A stretch of DNA of 64,000 bases from Symbiodinium microadriaticum (lineage: Eukaryota > Sar > Dinophyceae > Suessiales > Symbiodiniaceae): contig LSRX01000007.1 in the NCBI GenBank assembly GCA_001939145.1, positions 1,716,474 through 1,780,473 of the forward strand. The letters run 5' to 3'. A program made the translations under genes and the position numbers. The notes under the pieces were generated by a model, which was not told where the DNA came from, did not search any database, and saw only the letters and a list, made by a program, of their open reading frames with translations. How positions within the stretch are numbered: position 1 is the first letter of the stretch; every line of letters begins with the position of its first letter. Below are positions 18,943 through 30,096 of the stretch, one piece after another.

Positions 18943-19783
18943 CTAGATTGTCTCATGCGGTCTGCGAAAACATAGCATGCGCCGCTGATGCACTCAAATC
19001 TTCGAAAGGCAAATACAAAAAAATCAAGCCGCATGTAAACGACGGGGCTGTAGCAACAGCATCGTCACTCAGGCCGGTGCTTTGAGTGTGTACGGACCTC
19101 GCGAAGCAAAGACATATTCGTGCATTGCGGGGGGGGGGGGGGGAAACCACATGCCCCGAAGTCTTTCATCCCAGGTCTGACCAGAATTTCGAAGTGACAA
19201 CTTGAGAAGCCAGCTCTGCGGTGAGGGCTGCTCTGAAGCCTCCAGGCAAAGGCCTTGCAGGCTCCTGCTCGCACTGGGAACTCGTTGCCCAATGAATCGC
19301 TGAGTGCAACAGTAGCTACTAAGCAAGCAATCTAGCATATCCTCTTCGGGGCTGTTGCTTCTGGTTGTCCTTTCTATGCGTGCACAGGCTTTCGAGGGAC
19401 GAGGCGTGTCCTAAGAGTAAGAGCTATCGGAGCCTGACAACGTCAATTCTGCGAGCTGTTCGACAACCTCGGCTCCTGATGTGCAGGTTGGAATCCAAAG
19501 ACCTGAGCAAAGTATATTGATGTGGCTGAAGCGCAATGCGTAGGGCCTCGTGGCGATCACGCCGATTTTCACTCACGGATTCAGTCGATTTTGTTGAGCT
19601 GTGGTTAAAAGAAACTACAGGTGGGGAATTTAGGGTCTAAAGGGCTTCTATAAGGTATATAAACCTTCTATAAGACTCCTATAACGGTAACTACCCACCT
19701 GACAATGTCCTAGACTTGATGGAGGATATTCAAGTTTACGATTCAGAGCTTAGCGCTTGGGGCCTAGAGCTGAGAGGTCAGGC

Positions 19784-20020
19784 TTTAGGGTTTAGGGTTC
19801 AGGGTTTAGGATGCAGGGTTCAGGGTTTAGGCTTAGGGGTTTGGGGTTTAGGGTTCAGGGATTACTGTTTGGGGTTTTTTCCCACCCGCCCAGCTGACTA
19901 TGTCGCCTTTCAGTAAAGGGGGCATGTGTCTTATCCCGGACCTTCTTTGGTCCCTTTGTTGTTCGTCGGACGAGTTCCCTACGGTTCAGGGTTTAGGGTT
20001 TGGGGTTTCGGGTTTAGGGT
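19784..20020 (+). repeat. Telomere-like TTTAGGG blocks, first cluster
   Basis: Units of TTTAGGG and GTTCAGGG variants fill 19784-19860 and recur at 19984-20020. TTTAGGG is the Arabidopsis-type telomere unit, reported for dinoflagellates as well. The units are degenerate and short, so this is an interstitial relic, not a chromosome end. The surrounding region (19.35-21.2 kb) holds no exon I can support. Confidence 0.8.
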
Positions 20021-20823
20021 ATGAACTGATCCAGATGCCCGGCCGATGTATTTTCAGGTGCCGAATCGGTGCCCAGGTTGCGATACGGTTGATAATAAGA
20101 ATCTAAACCCTGCATTACCTCAAGGACCCTAAACTATGGGAATTATGGTGTTTTACTCATTATGGGTAGTGCAGGACTTATATCATCCACCGTATGTCAG
20201 GTTTCAGGAAGTTTTGCGTGACGTCGGGCTTGAAGGTCTGGAGTGCAAGTCTGGAGCCGAAAATGACCTGGGCCTAGGGTTTCGACTCTCACACTCGCAC
20301 CAGGCAGGCAAGGCTCCACACAAGGGTTTTTTTCCCTCTCGCATGGCTGAGGATCTATGCCCACTAGCGAGGTTGGATGAGGTCCAATTTCGAAAACTGT
20401 GCTAGATGAACAAAGTCAGCCCACGAAGATCCTAGCCCTAATTAGGCCATAACCAGCAACATGGGCAAGACCTCGATCATCATGGGGGGCATGATTGGGC
20501 TCTCCTTTTCACTCGAACACGATGCTTTTAAAGCAAAGACGACTTCGAGCCCAATAACCCCAAAGGCTACAAAGAGACCTAACAAGGCTGTGCTCAGTAG
20601 GAGTGACAAGCATCTACAGAGAAGCATCGGCAAAATGCCATGGTTGGGGCATGCACTCACTCAATTACAAATTACCCATTATGAATTAAAGGCTGCCGCA
20701 ATGCACTTGCAAAACGCTACCTCCAGTTTTTGTCCCTCAGACGTTTTCAGTACCCGTACTTCAACTAGGGGGACACAAAGTCCCCTTCAGCTTGCTGCGT
20801 CTTGAAGTAACTGCACACATATT

Positions 20824-20914
20824 GGGTTTAGGGTTTAGGGTTCTTTTTTTCTTTTTTGAGAGCCTTTTTCCGTCTGCAAGGGTTTAGGGTTCAGGATTCA
20901 GGGTTTAGGGTTTC
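20824..20914 (+). repeat. Telomere-like TTTAGGG blocks, second cluster
   Basis: GGGTTTAGGGTTTAGGG at 20824-20842 and a mixed TTTAGGG/TTCAGG block at 20879-20914 repeat the motif of the 19.8 kb cluster about 350 bp before the 3-prime end of the RCC1-like gene. Confidence 0.8.
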
Positions 20915-21263
20915 TCTACTTCCAACCGTAAATCTGAAATCTTTAAGGTACTGATAGGGCGTTCCGAAACCTAGGTCTGCCCTAAGCGGATATGCCGCTG
21001 ACTGAAGGTTACCAGGGACTAGGGAGTAGGTCTTAGGAGGTGGGTTGAGGGTTTAGCTTGCGGCTTGATGATGTCGCTGGGAGAGGGACTTGCTGTTAAA
21101 ACTCTACATCTCTAGACCCTGAGCCCTATGATCCCTAAAGACATGCAAAGAAAATGTGAACGTAGGCGCCCGGCAACTGTAAGTACTCTAACCGAAAACC
21201 TACAGCACCCCATGAAAGCCAGGGGATCATAACCTGCTTCTCCCATTTCGTGAGAAACGTCTG

Positions 21264-22010
21264 CTACACATCGCGCAGCTGATCCTGTACCGCGCTGCTG
21301 TCGCCACCCCAGCGGGCATGGCCCCAGGTGACCACAGATCCATCGCCCAGGATTGCGGCAAATGCACCCGAAGAAGCCTGGATCTGCTGCACAACCTGCA
21401 GCTGATCCTGCACCTCACTGCTGTCGCCGCCAAAATCGGCACGGCCCCAGGTCACCACTGATCCATCACCCAGGATTGCATCAAATGCCTGACTAGAAGC
21501 TTGGATCACCTGCACATCTCGCAGCTGATCCTGTACCACACTGCTGTCGCCACCATCGCTGGCATCACCCCAGGTGACCACTGATCCATCGCCCAGGATT
21601 GCAGCAAATGCACGAAAAGGAGCTTGGATCTGCTGCACATGACGCAGCTGATCCTGTACAGCACTGTTGTCGACACCCTGGCCCCAAGTGACCACTGATC
21701 CATCGCCCAGGATTGCAGCGAATGCACCATAAGAGGCTTGGATCTGCTGCACATTCTTCAGCTGATGCTGTACAGCACTGCTGTCACCACCCTGGTCGGC
21801 ATCGCCCCAGGTGACCACAGATCCATCGCCCCGGATTGCAGCAAATGCCTGACCAGAAGCTTGGATCTGCTGCACATGGAGCAGCTGATCCTGTATTGCA
21901 CTGCTGTCGCCACCACCGTACTTATAACCCCAGGTGACGACAGATCCATCACCGAAGAGAGCGGCGAATGCACCGAACATATTCGGTTGCCAGGTAGCTT
22001 TTATCTGGAC
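21264..22010 (-). repeat. Six tandem 123-bp RCC1-type coding repeats
   Basis: The DNA repeats with a period of about 123 bp, one unit lacking nine bases in frame. Units are far more alike than in ordinary RCC1 proteins, which suggests recent tandem growth or gene conversion. Confidence 0.85.
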
Positions 22011-22234
22011 CTGCTTCACATGTAGGGTGAGCACGTCTCCACTCATCAACTTCGCTTCTGTGACACGTTGTGCTCCGTCAAGCACCTCTCCAGAAGAATT
22101 CGCCAGCCGCCCCTACTCGGGACCACCAGAGCACTCTGGGCACGTTGCTTCAACGACTCAACAGATGCATCCGCCTCCACTTCCACGGAGGCACGCTTGC
22201 CACTCAGCAGGTGCACATCCACGGATATCGACAT
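21264..22234 (-). CDS. Ubiquitin-like/RCC1-repeat protein, frame broken once
   Basis: The ATG at 22232-22234 starts MSISVDVHLLSGKRASVEVE, a ubiquitin-like beta-grasp start (SVESLKQRAQSAL). The frame breaks at a run of four C on the plus strand (22110-22113). One more base would join it to GRLANSSGEVLDGAQRVTEA and SGDVLTLHV, completing the ubiquitin fold. Then follow six RCC1-like repeats of about 41 residues, each with the core GDGSVVTWG and the end QDQL-xx-V; the third is 38 residues. I know this architecture from dinoflagellate proteins usually named after HERC2 or UVR8, but no HECT domain is present and its function is unknown. The stop TAG (21264-21266) stands exactly where every other repeat has a Gln codon (CAG) after the V, so the array may be truncated. 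No introns are seen. Confidence 0.8.
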
Positions 22235-22372
22235 GATGCTTCGTAGAGCCGTCGCTTGACGCAAAACCTAAGACTACAGCTTACTGGATCTTGCAATAGA
22301 GGGGCCTTAACAAAAGGAATAGGATTTTGGCGGCCCATATCACAGTAGACGTGTAATGAAGAACCCTTAACC

Positions 22373-22795
22373 CTAAACTGGCCTTAGGATTGAAAAATAG
22401 CCTCCACCACAAATCTTCGACTGCCAGAATGATAAAACCAACTTCAGGCGCAGAAGCTGCTCTTTGCAGTCGGAGGTGAAGCGTACGGTCGTTGTGCTGA
22501 TGAAGAAGCAAACTTTGATTCGCTTCTGCAGCTTCAAGGTGCCCTTGCAAAAAAGGTCATACAAGTATACTAAGCGTGACCAACAACATTGGCCTGGTGA
22601 GCTCTGGCAGCAGACTCTGCTGTCTGCGGAGCTGCGACATGCAATTTGCAGGCCCGCAGAATAATGAGCGCCTCGCCACTTGAGCCTCTCATCATTCTCC
22701 TGGAGAAGAAACGCAGAGAATCCGCGACGCGCATCCCGACTCTCTGGCCATCTCTGCGCCTTGCAGGGCCTCACGCCCACAAAGTTCTCCTCCAA
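22373..22795 (-). CDS. Possible exons upstream of the RCC1-like gene
   Basis: An open frame of 140 codons includes RRGFSAFLLQENDERLKWRG and YLYDLFCKGTLKLQKRIKVC. It may be two exons read through. The family is unknown and plus-strand frames overlap. Confidence 0.35.
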   Translation of the reverse strand: MEENFVGVRPCKAQRWPESRDARRGFSAFLLQENDERLKWRGAHYSAGLQIACRSSADSRVCCQSSPGQCCWSRLVYLYDLFCKGTLKLQKRIKVCFFISTTTVRFTSDCKEQLLRLKLVLSFWQSKICGGGYFSILRPV

Positions 22796-23059
22796 AGAGA
22801 GGCACCTCAGCTCTCATCTCAGTGCTTCCGCAAAACGCCGACGAAGAGGACTTGAAGTTGAGAGTCGGCCAGTCTTGCAGTTTAGGCATGTCCCGGCTCT
22901 TGCTTTGACCCTTCTACTAGATCTCTCCCTGGTTTCTGAAAACTTGGGATTGTGCAGATGACGTGGATCAGCGAGACTCAAGAGGCCTTCACCTCCGATT
23001 ACGTGCAAAGCGCGAGCATGCGTGGGTCACGTTTTCGCCTGTCCCTGTGAAGGCTCTAT

Positions 23060-23430
23060 TTAGACTCTGAAACACCTCCGCAAGAGCAAGGGGCTCCCGG
23101 AAAGAAGCTCGACCCCCAAACGGGAGCTTCTGCTTGGGCGCGCGGCATCTTGTAACCCAGCTGTGGCCTCGTAGAGACGTGCGGCCGTGAATGGTGCAAA
23201 ACGCCGTCCAGTGTGAGCGCCGAGTGCCGGTGTTTCAAGAGGTGGCTTCAGTGGAAAGGTTGTGAGCTTGAGGAAACTAACCTTCGGCCAGGGGCAATGA
23301 GCTAGGCAAGAAGGAATCAGCGAAGGCTTTGGCCAAACCTCGATCTGGGGAGTGGGCACGCGAAGCAAGCCCGACTTGTCCTCCACGAAGGCCTCCGAGT
23401 GATTGAAATCTTGGGCTCCTTTTGGCTTTC
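23060..23430 (-). CDS. Possible exon
   Basis: The frame runs from about 23430 (SEAFVEDKSGLLRVPTPQIE) through FAPFTAARLYEATAGLQDAA to a TAA at 23060. It is long and well mixed in residues, but a plus-strand frame at 23403-23660 (LCKLLSDKKDGYTSASSLRA) is also plausible next to it. Confidence 0.35.
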
Positions 23431-23924
23431 TTCACATCTACAAGTCACGCGGTTGGGAATGCGTTTTTCAGCTGCCTTGCTTCCTTTTCCTGTGCCTCTC
23501 TGGGACAAGGCTGCTATACATGCGAGAACACTCCCGCGCACTTTGTAAGCTTCTGTCCGACAAGAAAGACGGCTACACATCGGCTTCCAGCTTACGAGCA
23601 GCGGAAGCTCAACTCTGCGAGTTCGAGCACAATTTCGTCCCGCGGCTTCCACAAAATTAGACTCTAAGAAGCTGCACAGCGGCACGGTACCACACAAACT
23701 CGCATCAGGAGAAGGGAGGGTACTCAAGTTCAAAAGGGCATCGACACGAATGGGTCTTTGTCCGGGCGCCTGCGTGCCGTGCTGGCCATGGCAAGGGTAG
23801 CATCCGATGGCCTGGCCCGGAACACGACCTCGGAAACGCTAGGCTCGGGGGTCTTTAAGACTTTTCCTCACGCGGTTTACGTCCTCCTGGTGTTTCTCTC
23901 AAGGCGTCCCCTCTAACGAAACAT

Positions 23925-24128
23925 GTGTGCGCCGGCTCTCGGAAAAACTTTTCCGGGAGAACACGCAGAAAAAAGAAAGTGGAGAACACTTTCATTGAAG
24001 TCACAAGGGTGGTGGGGTGCAATGACTCGCAGGGTTTCCTTGTGGAGGCGGCACAAACGCTTCGAGAGAATGGTCTGGACCCATCTGGAAAACTCGTAGT
24101 CGAAACCGACCTCCTGTGGCGGAACTGA
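23925..24128. other. Segment open and protein-like on both strands
   Basis: Plus strand reads ENTFIEVTRVVGCNDSQGFL, LVVETDLLWRN and TGA. Minus strand, after a GGCACAG acceptor, reads PQEVGFDYEFSRWVQTILSK and onward. Either could be an exon; I cannot choose from the sequence. Confidence 0.35.
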
Positions 24129-24129
24129 T

Positions 24130-25600
24130 CCTGTGCCTCGGTGGAGTTCGACATGCGTTTTTCATAGCAAGGATTCTTTTGACCTGTCTAGATCTCTCTC
24201 CTCCCTTTCCCGCTCTGCCATTCGGCCGCATGTCGGAGCCTTGCGGCCCCTGCACGTTCTCCGGCGCTTCGGAAGAAACGACTGCACGTCGTAAGGGGTG
24301 CGCTCACATCACTGCTGACACTCTCTGGCTTTCGGTTCCTTTTTTTCAGGCTCCCTCCCTCCCTTACTCCCTCGACTTCTCAATGTGCCTATGCTCCTAA
24401 CTCGAAAATCACAAATCTTAGGGCCCCTGCTTCCAAGTGTGTCCAGACCTTGCCGAGATCATGATTGCGCTTTATGCTCAGGACATCGCAAAATGCTTTG
24501 GTAACGCACTCACTATGCAACTCGAAGACAGTGGGCAGTCATTGTGGCTTGACTCGGCTTGACTCTTTAGAGCGAGGCAGCTTTGCTCTTTCATGTGCCT
24601 CCTTTCCTACGACAGAACGAAAGATACTTCAAGTCCTGTTCTGGGGCTCTGGCATGCATCCAACGCCTGGTTTCTCAGTGCACCACCCTGAGGGAAGGCT
24701 GATTCTTACGGAGGAAACAACCGGTTTCTGATGGGAGTCAGCAGGAACAGCAACGTATAGAGTCACAGAGTATGGCGACAAGGTACAACGGGACATGGAA
24801 TGCAGCGACCGACAACAACAACCCTTTGTCACGGTTTTGTGAAGGATTCGACTCTTGACACCAAAGCCGGGAGGCAGCTTCAAACGCACGGCACCAAAGG
24901 CACTGTGTAGAGTGCAGGGCAACTGCAACTGCACACGAACTGTCGCGCTTCCAACCCTGTGCCTTCGTTTCGGGCGAGATCTTTGGCACAAAGAGGTGTG
25001 GCGTCACGCTCTGGAGGTACCACCGAAAGTCCTGCATGAGACGCCCAAAAGTCGAGGCTCTCCCTAAAACTTTCGTTCCGTTTCTGAAAGGCTTTCCGGG
25101 TTTTGGGTTCATTGAAGGTCTAAGGGTCCCCAAAACCTAGACCCAACCAAAACTCTATTCTCGGAGCTCTCTGCAGAGTTTTCTTTTTCCCCCCAGGGTT
25201 TCAATTTCAGCTCCTTGCACTGGAGCTTCTCGCGGAGCTTTCGCCGAGGTTCAAGGTCTCCAATTGGCAGAGACGCAGGCCTCCCAAATCACAGACATCT
25301 GATAAATCATCTACTAATGTAAGTATGTATGTATGTATGTATGTATGTATGTATGTATGTATATATATATATATATACAGTTATATACGTATCTATATAT
25401 CGATATCTATCCGTCTAAGTAATGATGTTACCACGCATCATATTACGCGATCAGAGGAGATGTTGGACTGAGAATCCGGCAAAGGACTGGAGGCAAATTG
25501 AACGAGCGATTTGTACTCGTCCATCCACACCTCACGCATTCCGTGCATGCCTTCGACACTGGCTTTGTGACCAGTAGGCGCACTTGTCTTCTTAAGAGGC
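24130..25600. other. Region without a firm gene call
   Basis: A minus-strand frame at about 24895-25060 (DFRWYLQSVTPHLFVPKISP) has a good CATGCAG acceptor. A plus-strand frame at 24600-24731 (KILQVLFWGSGMHPTPGF) is also open. Neither is supported further. The region ends in a GTAT/AT microsatellite. Confidence 0.3.
25323..25377 (+). repeat. (GTAT)n(AT)n microsatellite
   Basis: About ten GTAT units pass straight into an AT run. A simple-sequence tract with no coding role visible. Confidence 0.95.
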
Positions 25601-25623
25601 CTCCTATCTCAAAATTGTCCTAA

Positions 25624-26115
25624 ATGAGTCATCCAAACACAGTGTGGAGTCTCCTCAGCGTGCCTCCGCCGTCCGGAGCTTGTTGCGGGAGATCTCCTCC
25701 CCCGGCACCTTGTACACCTGCCCTGGATCTGCAGAGTTTGGTTCAAGAAGCTGTCTTGCCTTTTGCGAGGGAGACCACAACAATGCGTCAAGCTAGGGGG
25801 ATAGTGCAGAGCAAGGATGCACACCAAAGAGGCGTCGAAAGTGCAAGCTCAGCTCTCCTTCCAAGGGCATTGCCGGCCGATCAGCTTAACGAGATTCCAA
25901 ATTGCGATGCGTCGCTGAGGAGACTGTCAGGGAAATCACAGCACTCGTTGAGAGCGAGGGACTTGGCTGATGTTCTTGAGGTCTCAATCAACATAACTCA
26001 ACAGGAGTGCGACACGAGTCCAACGAGAGCGGACAAGCCGCAGGCCGTGCGAACGACCACACCGCACCGTCGTGGTCGTAGTGCCACATCTGAAACGTCT
26101 GGTGTGATGGCATGA
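25624..26115 (+). pseudogene. LRR-like open frame, probable relic
   Basis: The 163-codon frame contains one LRR-like core (LPADQLNEIPNCDASLRRLS) and a polar tail (SINITQQECDTSPTRADKPQ). The same tail recurs 731 bp downstream. Flanking units are broken by stops, so I read this as part of a decayed repeat gene. A plus-strand exon remains possible. Confidence 0.35.
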
Positions 26116-27192
26116 GCGTTGGAAGCCTCAGCAAACCACAGCCAAGAAAAGTAACATCCTGCCCCAATTTCCAACTAATTGTGGTGGCATTGCCGGCAGA
26201 TCAGCTTAACGAGATTCCAAGTTGTATAGCGTCACTGAGGAGTCTCTCAGGGAAACCACAGCATTACGTCTCATCCTTCCAGCCACAGATCAAGCTCCTC
26301 CATGGGCACAACACCGCCACTGCCAAGGCAATACACGCACAAGCTCACATCAAAGCGCTATCCACTTGCTGATAGGATGATGTGGCTTGTCGGATACATG
26401 AAACTTCTATTATGATGGCGTCAGCGTTTGAGCGCTCAGAAAACCACAGCCAAGAAAGGTGTCATCCTGCCACAATGTTCAGGAGAAATGCGGTGGCAGT
26501 GCCGCGGATCAACTTAACGAGATTCCAGATTGTATTTCGTCACTGAGAAGACTCTCAGGGAAACGGCAGCATGACGTTTCGTCCCGCTGCGAGCCACAAG
26601 TCAGTCTTCACAACGGACACTCCAATCCAAGATGTGACAACTGTGCGACAACAGAATGAGGAGGACATCAAATGGCTGCTCAGAGCCAGGGACTGGGCTG
26701 CTGTTCTCGAGGTCTCAATCAACATAACTCAACAGGAGTGCGACACGAGTCCAACGAGAGCGGACAAGCCGCAGGCCGTGCGAACGACCACACCGCACCG
26801 TCGTGGTCGTAGTGCCACATCTGAAACGTCTGGTGTGATGGCATGAGCGTTGGAAGCCTCAGCAAACCACAGCCAAGAAAAGTAACATCCTGCCCCAATT
26901 TCCAACTAATTGTGGTGGCATTGCCGGCTGATCAGCTTAACGAGATTCCAAGTTGTATAGCGTCACTGAGGAGTCTCTCAGGGAAACCACAGCATTACGT
27001 CTCATCCTTCCAGCCACAGATCAAGCTCCTCAATGGGCACAACACCGCCACTGCCAAGGCAATGCACGCACAAGCTCACATCAAAGCGCTATCCACTTGC
27101 TGATAGGATGATGTGGCTTGTCAGATACATGAAACTTCTATTGTGATGGCGTCAGCGTTTGAGCGCTCAGAAAACCACAGCCAAGAAAGGTG

Positions 27193-27432
27193 TCATCCTG
27201 CCACAATGTTCAGGAGATATGCGGTGGCAGTGCCACGGATCAGCTTAACGAGACTCCAGATCGCAAAAAGATGGTCAGGGAAACACATCTCATTCGCGAG
27301 CTCTTCAAGGGACACGCCACCACAAATAAAGCCAAAAGCATCACGTAAATTCATAGGGAGTTGCTCAGATGTGTCAATCTCTCTGCCTTGGAACTGAGGA
27401 TGGCGGACGTGGTCAGGCAGTCCGCAAGACAC
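27193..27432 (-). CDS. Possible exon antisense to the last LRR-like unit
   Basis: A minus-strand frame of 79 codons reads LRDAFGFICGGVSLEELANE and FPDHLFAIWSLVKLIRG. It overlaps the last repeat unit in antisense. It looks like protein, but the repeat nature of the DNA makes it doubtful. Confidence 0.3.
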   Translation of the reverse strand: MSCGLPDHVRHPQFQGREIDTSEQLPMNLRDAFGFICGGVSLEELANEMCFPDHLFAIWSLVKLIRGTATAYLLNIVAG

Positions 27433-27886
27433 GAAACGAGCTGGACGGACCCGCAGAAATTACCCCAATGAACGATCTCGTCCTGACCTGAAGGGTCGGT
27501 AGCTTGTCGGACAGCTGAAGCATACGTACGATGTGATGACGCCAGCTTGTGAGCACTCGGCAAACCGTTGCCATAACCGCTCAGTATTTCTGACTGCATG
27601 CATGATAATACAAAACAATAACCCATAAAGCGAATACATCCTGTGGTGACGTCGACATGGGCGGTGCTCAGAAGGCGACTGCTGAAACATCTCTAAAGCA
27701 GCCACCCCACGAAATACGTCAAGCAGTGATTGCCCAAACAGCAGCTTGTTGCTTGCCTTTCCAGTAGGCAGGCGTCCGGAAGATGTGACCAACCTTGATT
27801 CGAGCTACAGAAATGCGACCACATGCCAGGCCAGGCAACCCGCACTGGACAAAAACTCTCTGATGCAGTGGTTGCCTCGCCCTCTG

Positions 27887-28165
27887 TCAAGATTGCCTGG
27901 CCCCTGCACGAAGCTTACTCACTAACCATTCCCGGATACTGGTGGAAGCAGCCAAGAAAGGAGAGACGACTTGGCCATGCTGAAGCAGTTCTAACATCCG
28001 TTGTTTGCCAGCCTGCAGCACGTTAGACCGGACTGCTGGCAGCACGAGACGGAGAGGAGACAAAGGGACAGTGGAGCGAGAGAGAAAGACAAAGAATAAC
28101 AGCTCTGAATCAAATAACACTTCCTCATGTCCAAGCACTGTTCTCAAAACTCCAGCAACGTCCAC
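27887..28165 (-). CDS. Possible exon
   Basis: A 92-codon frame reads VLRTVLGHEEVLFDSELLFF, then LQAGKQRMLELLQHGQVVSP and ASTSIREWLVSKL. Helical and well balanced. No family recognised. Confidence 0.45.
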   Translation of the reverse strand: MDVAGVLRTVLGHEEVLFDSELLFFVFLSRSTVPLSPLRLVLPAVRSNVLQAGKQRMLELLQHGQVVSPFLAASTSIREWLVSKLRAGARQS

Positions 28166-28487
28166 ACGATTTTGTCGCCGCCGACGTCTTCGGCTATCTG
28201 CTATCTTCTATGGAACTCAGGACAATTTCCAAGAGTACAACCACGAGGATCTCAGAGAGCTTGGTCTTCGGAACGGCGCTGAGGGAAGCACGTGTGAGCA
28301 GGGGAGATACTCAATGTCGCCTCCACACCTGGGGACATTAGCAGACAGCAGGCGGAGCCCGGACAAGATCATGCAAAGTCTTAGGCAGTAGTTGGGGCAG
28401 GCCAGGGGGAGTTGTGATAGTTGGCGTAGCAAAGCGCAGCAGCTCGATGAGCACAGGGCTTGGACCACCAAGACGGCACAAGACGGT

Positions 28488-28874
28488 TCAACTATGACAA
28501 CCCCGGACATTGCTAATCTTGCAGCCTCCTTCAAATGCACGGTGCAAATCGGATGTAACTCGACAAACCCAGGGTGTAAAACCAGCTTCAATCTGATCCA
28601 AGAGGGTTCGCGGGTGTAGCTGGACGCCTCTGGGCGCCCGACATCCAAGTTCGGAAGCCTCAGCCACGTAGCTTCTCGCCACACTTTGCATCAGATCAAC
28701 TACTTCCCTGTCTTCGAAACTCCAGTGTACATACGCGGCCAACACCTTCCTGTCGCCTGTCCGAGCTTCCAAGCCAATCTCCATTTCCTCGCCACCATAG
28801 AGACGCATCTCTGGATCATAGCCTCGGGACTCAGCACGTGGCCGGGGCTCGGGGGTCGCGCCGGGATTCGGCAA
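28488..28874 (-). CDS. Possible exon
   Basis: A 128-codon frame reads PEMRLYGGEEMEIGLEARTG, AAYVHWSFEDREVVDLMQSV and ARSYVAEASELGC. The acidic, well-mixed sequence is among the more convincing anonymous frames. The frame at 28217-28684 on the same strand overlaps it and is less convincing. Confidence 0.45.
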   Translation of the reverse strand: MPNPGATPEPRPRAESRGYDPEMRLYGGEEMEIGLEARTGDRKVLAAYVHWSFEDREVVDLMQSVARSYVAEASELGCRAPRGVQLHPRTLLDQIEAGFTPWVCRVTSDLHRAFEGGCKISNVRGCHS

Positions 28875-30096
28875 AGGCGGGCCGTGCTTTTTTTCTCTTT
28901 TTTGAGGCGGAGCTTCGCTGGGCTCCGGCTCCGAAGTGCCCGCGGCCCGGAGGCGCGCCGGAGCCGCTGTTGCTCTGCTCTTTCGTGGCTTCAGAGGTCA
29001 CTACGGCGTCAGAGTTCAAAGTCCGGCGCCGATTTCCAGACGTGCCGTGGCTGCCATGTGTCTCCAAGAGGGAGGTGTTTTGCACTTGGCCGCTCCAGTA
29101 CGAGTACAAAGTCACATCTCCACGTCGTCAAGCACACGACTGTTCTGCAGAACAGAGCTGTCCTCAAGCTGGCAGGAAACCCCTTTCCGCGACTTACCCC
29201 TGTGATAGCTGACAGCTGCAGGGAAGAAACTGCTTTCTTCCACTCAGTCCTTCGTGGTTCGGCGTCCAAGGCGTTTGACACTCGGCTGCATATCGGCGCG
29301 TGCTCATGAACACGGTGCGATGTCCCACGGCGGAGGTGTTGTACGAGTAACAGCCGTCCAGGTCCTAGCAAGCTAGCAGGCAACTCCTTCCCGTGATCTG
29401 CTGTCGTTTTGAAGAAACTCTTTTTCACCGAGCCCGTCCTTCCTGAAATATTTGAAGCAATACCCCGTGAGGTCACCTTCGTCCGTTATACTGCAGCAGA
29501 GCCTTCGTCTGTGTCTGCAATTCGGACTTCTCGAGGGAAACGAGAGCCTAAGCTATGGTGTCTTCTTCTCTTCCCTGGACACCCTCCGAGTCTTTCCTAT
29601 CCTAACGAATGGAGACTAAACGAAGCCCGGCCGACCATGAACCTTAAACCCTCAGCGCTGCAAACTTTACTATGCACCTGTGGTTATGAAGCCCTTGCAC
29701 AGACCACAGACCCAGCTATAACTCCAAGCTAGTGCGGCCGCAATGCACTATCTCGCAGAGCACCTGCCATAATCACGTGCCACATCCGCGGAAAAACCAA
29801 CAAAGCAAAACAACAACTATAACTAAGTCATCCCAAGTCCAAAGATGCTTTTTCGTTGGGAAGGTTAGTCGGCAACCGAAATTGACTGCGAAAAAGCAGA
29901 ATTACCCCCTGACGGCAACGTCGAGCTTCGCATGAACACAAAAAACGCCTCAGAAGTTCGTAACGCTTGAGCCGATGCGGCCGAGTTTTGGGATTCATGC
30001 CCAGACGCCACAGAGTTCTATCACGCAAGTCTCCGACTTGATGCCAAAGGATGGCGGTTCGTGCTGCTTCTCACGCTGCTTGGACACTCCTCAGCT

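Larger units (their letters stand above)
25624..27570 (+). repeat. Higher-order repeat with a leucine-rich-repeat-like core
   Basis: A core beginning CGATCAGCTTAACGAGATTC or close variants occurs at 25870, 26188, 26498, 26919 and 27229, spaced 318, 310, 421 and 310 bp. A segment of about 590 bp (25947-26535) is also duplicated at 26678-27266, offset by 731 bp. Translated, the core reads PADQLNEIPSCIASLRSLSG, which fits a degenerate leucine-rich repeat (LxxIPxxIxxLxxL). Most differences between the first two cores fall on third codon positions, which suggests past selection on this frame. A decayed sixth unit is near 27500-27570. The array is probably a relic of an LRR gene. Confidence 0.65.

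Noticed and set aside
19127..19143. Poly-G run
   Set aside because: A simple homopolymer with no neighbouring structure; also a likely site of sequencing error.
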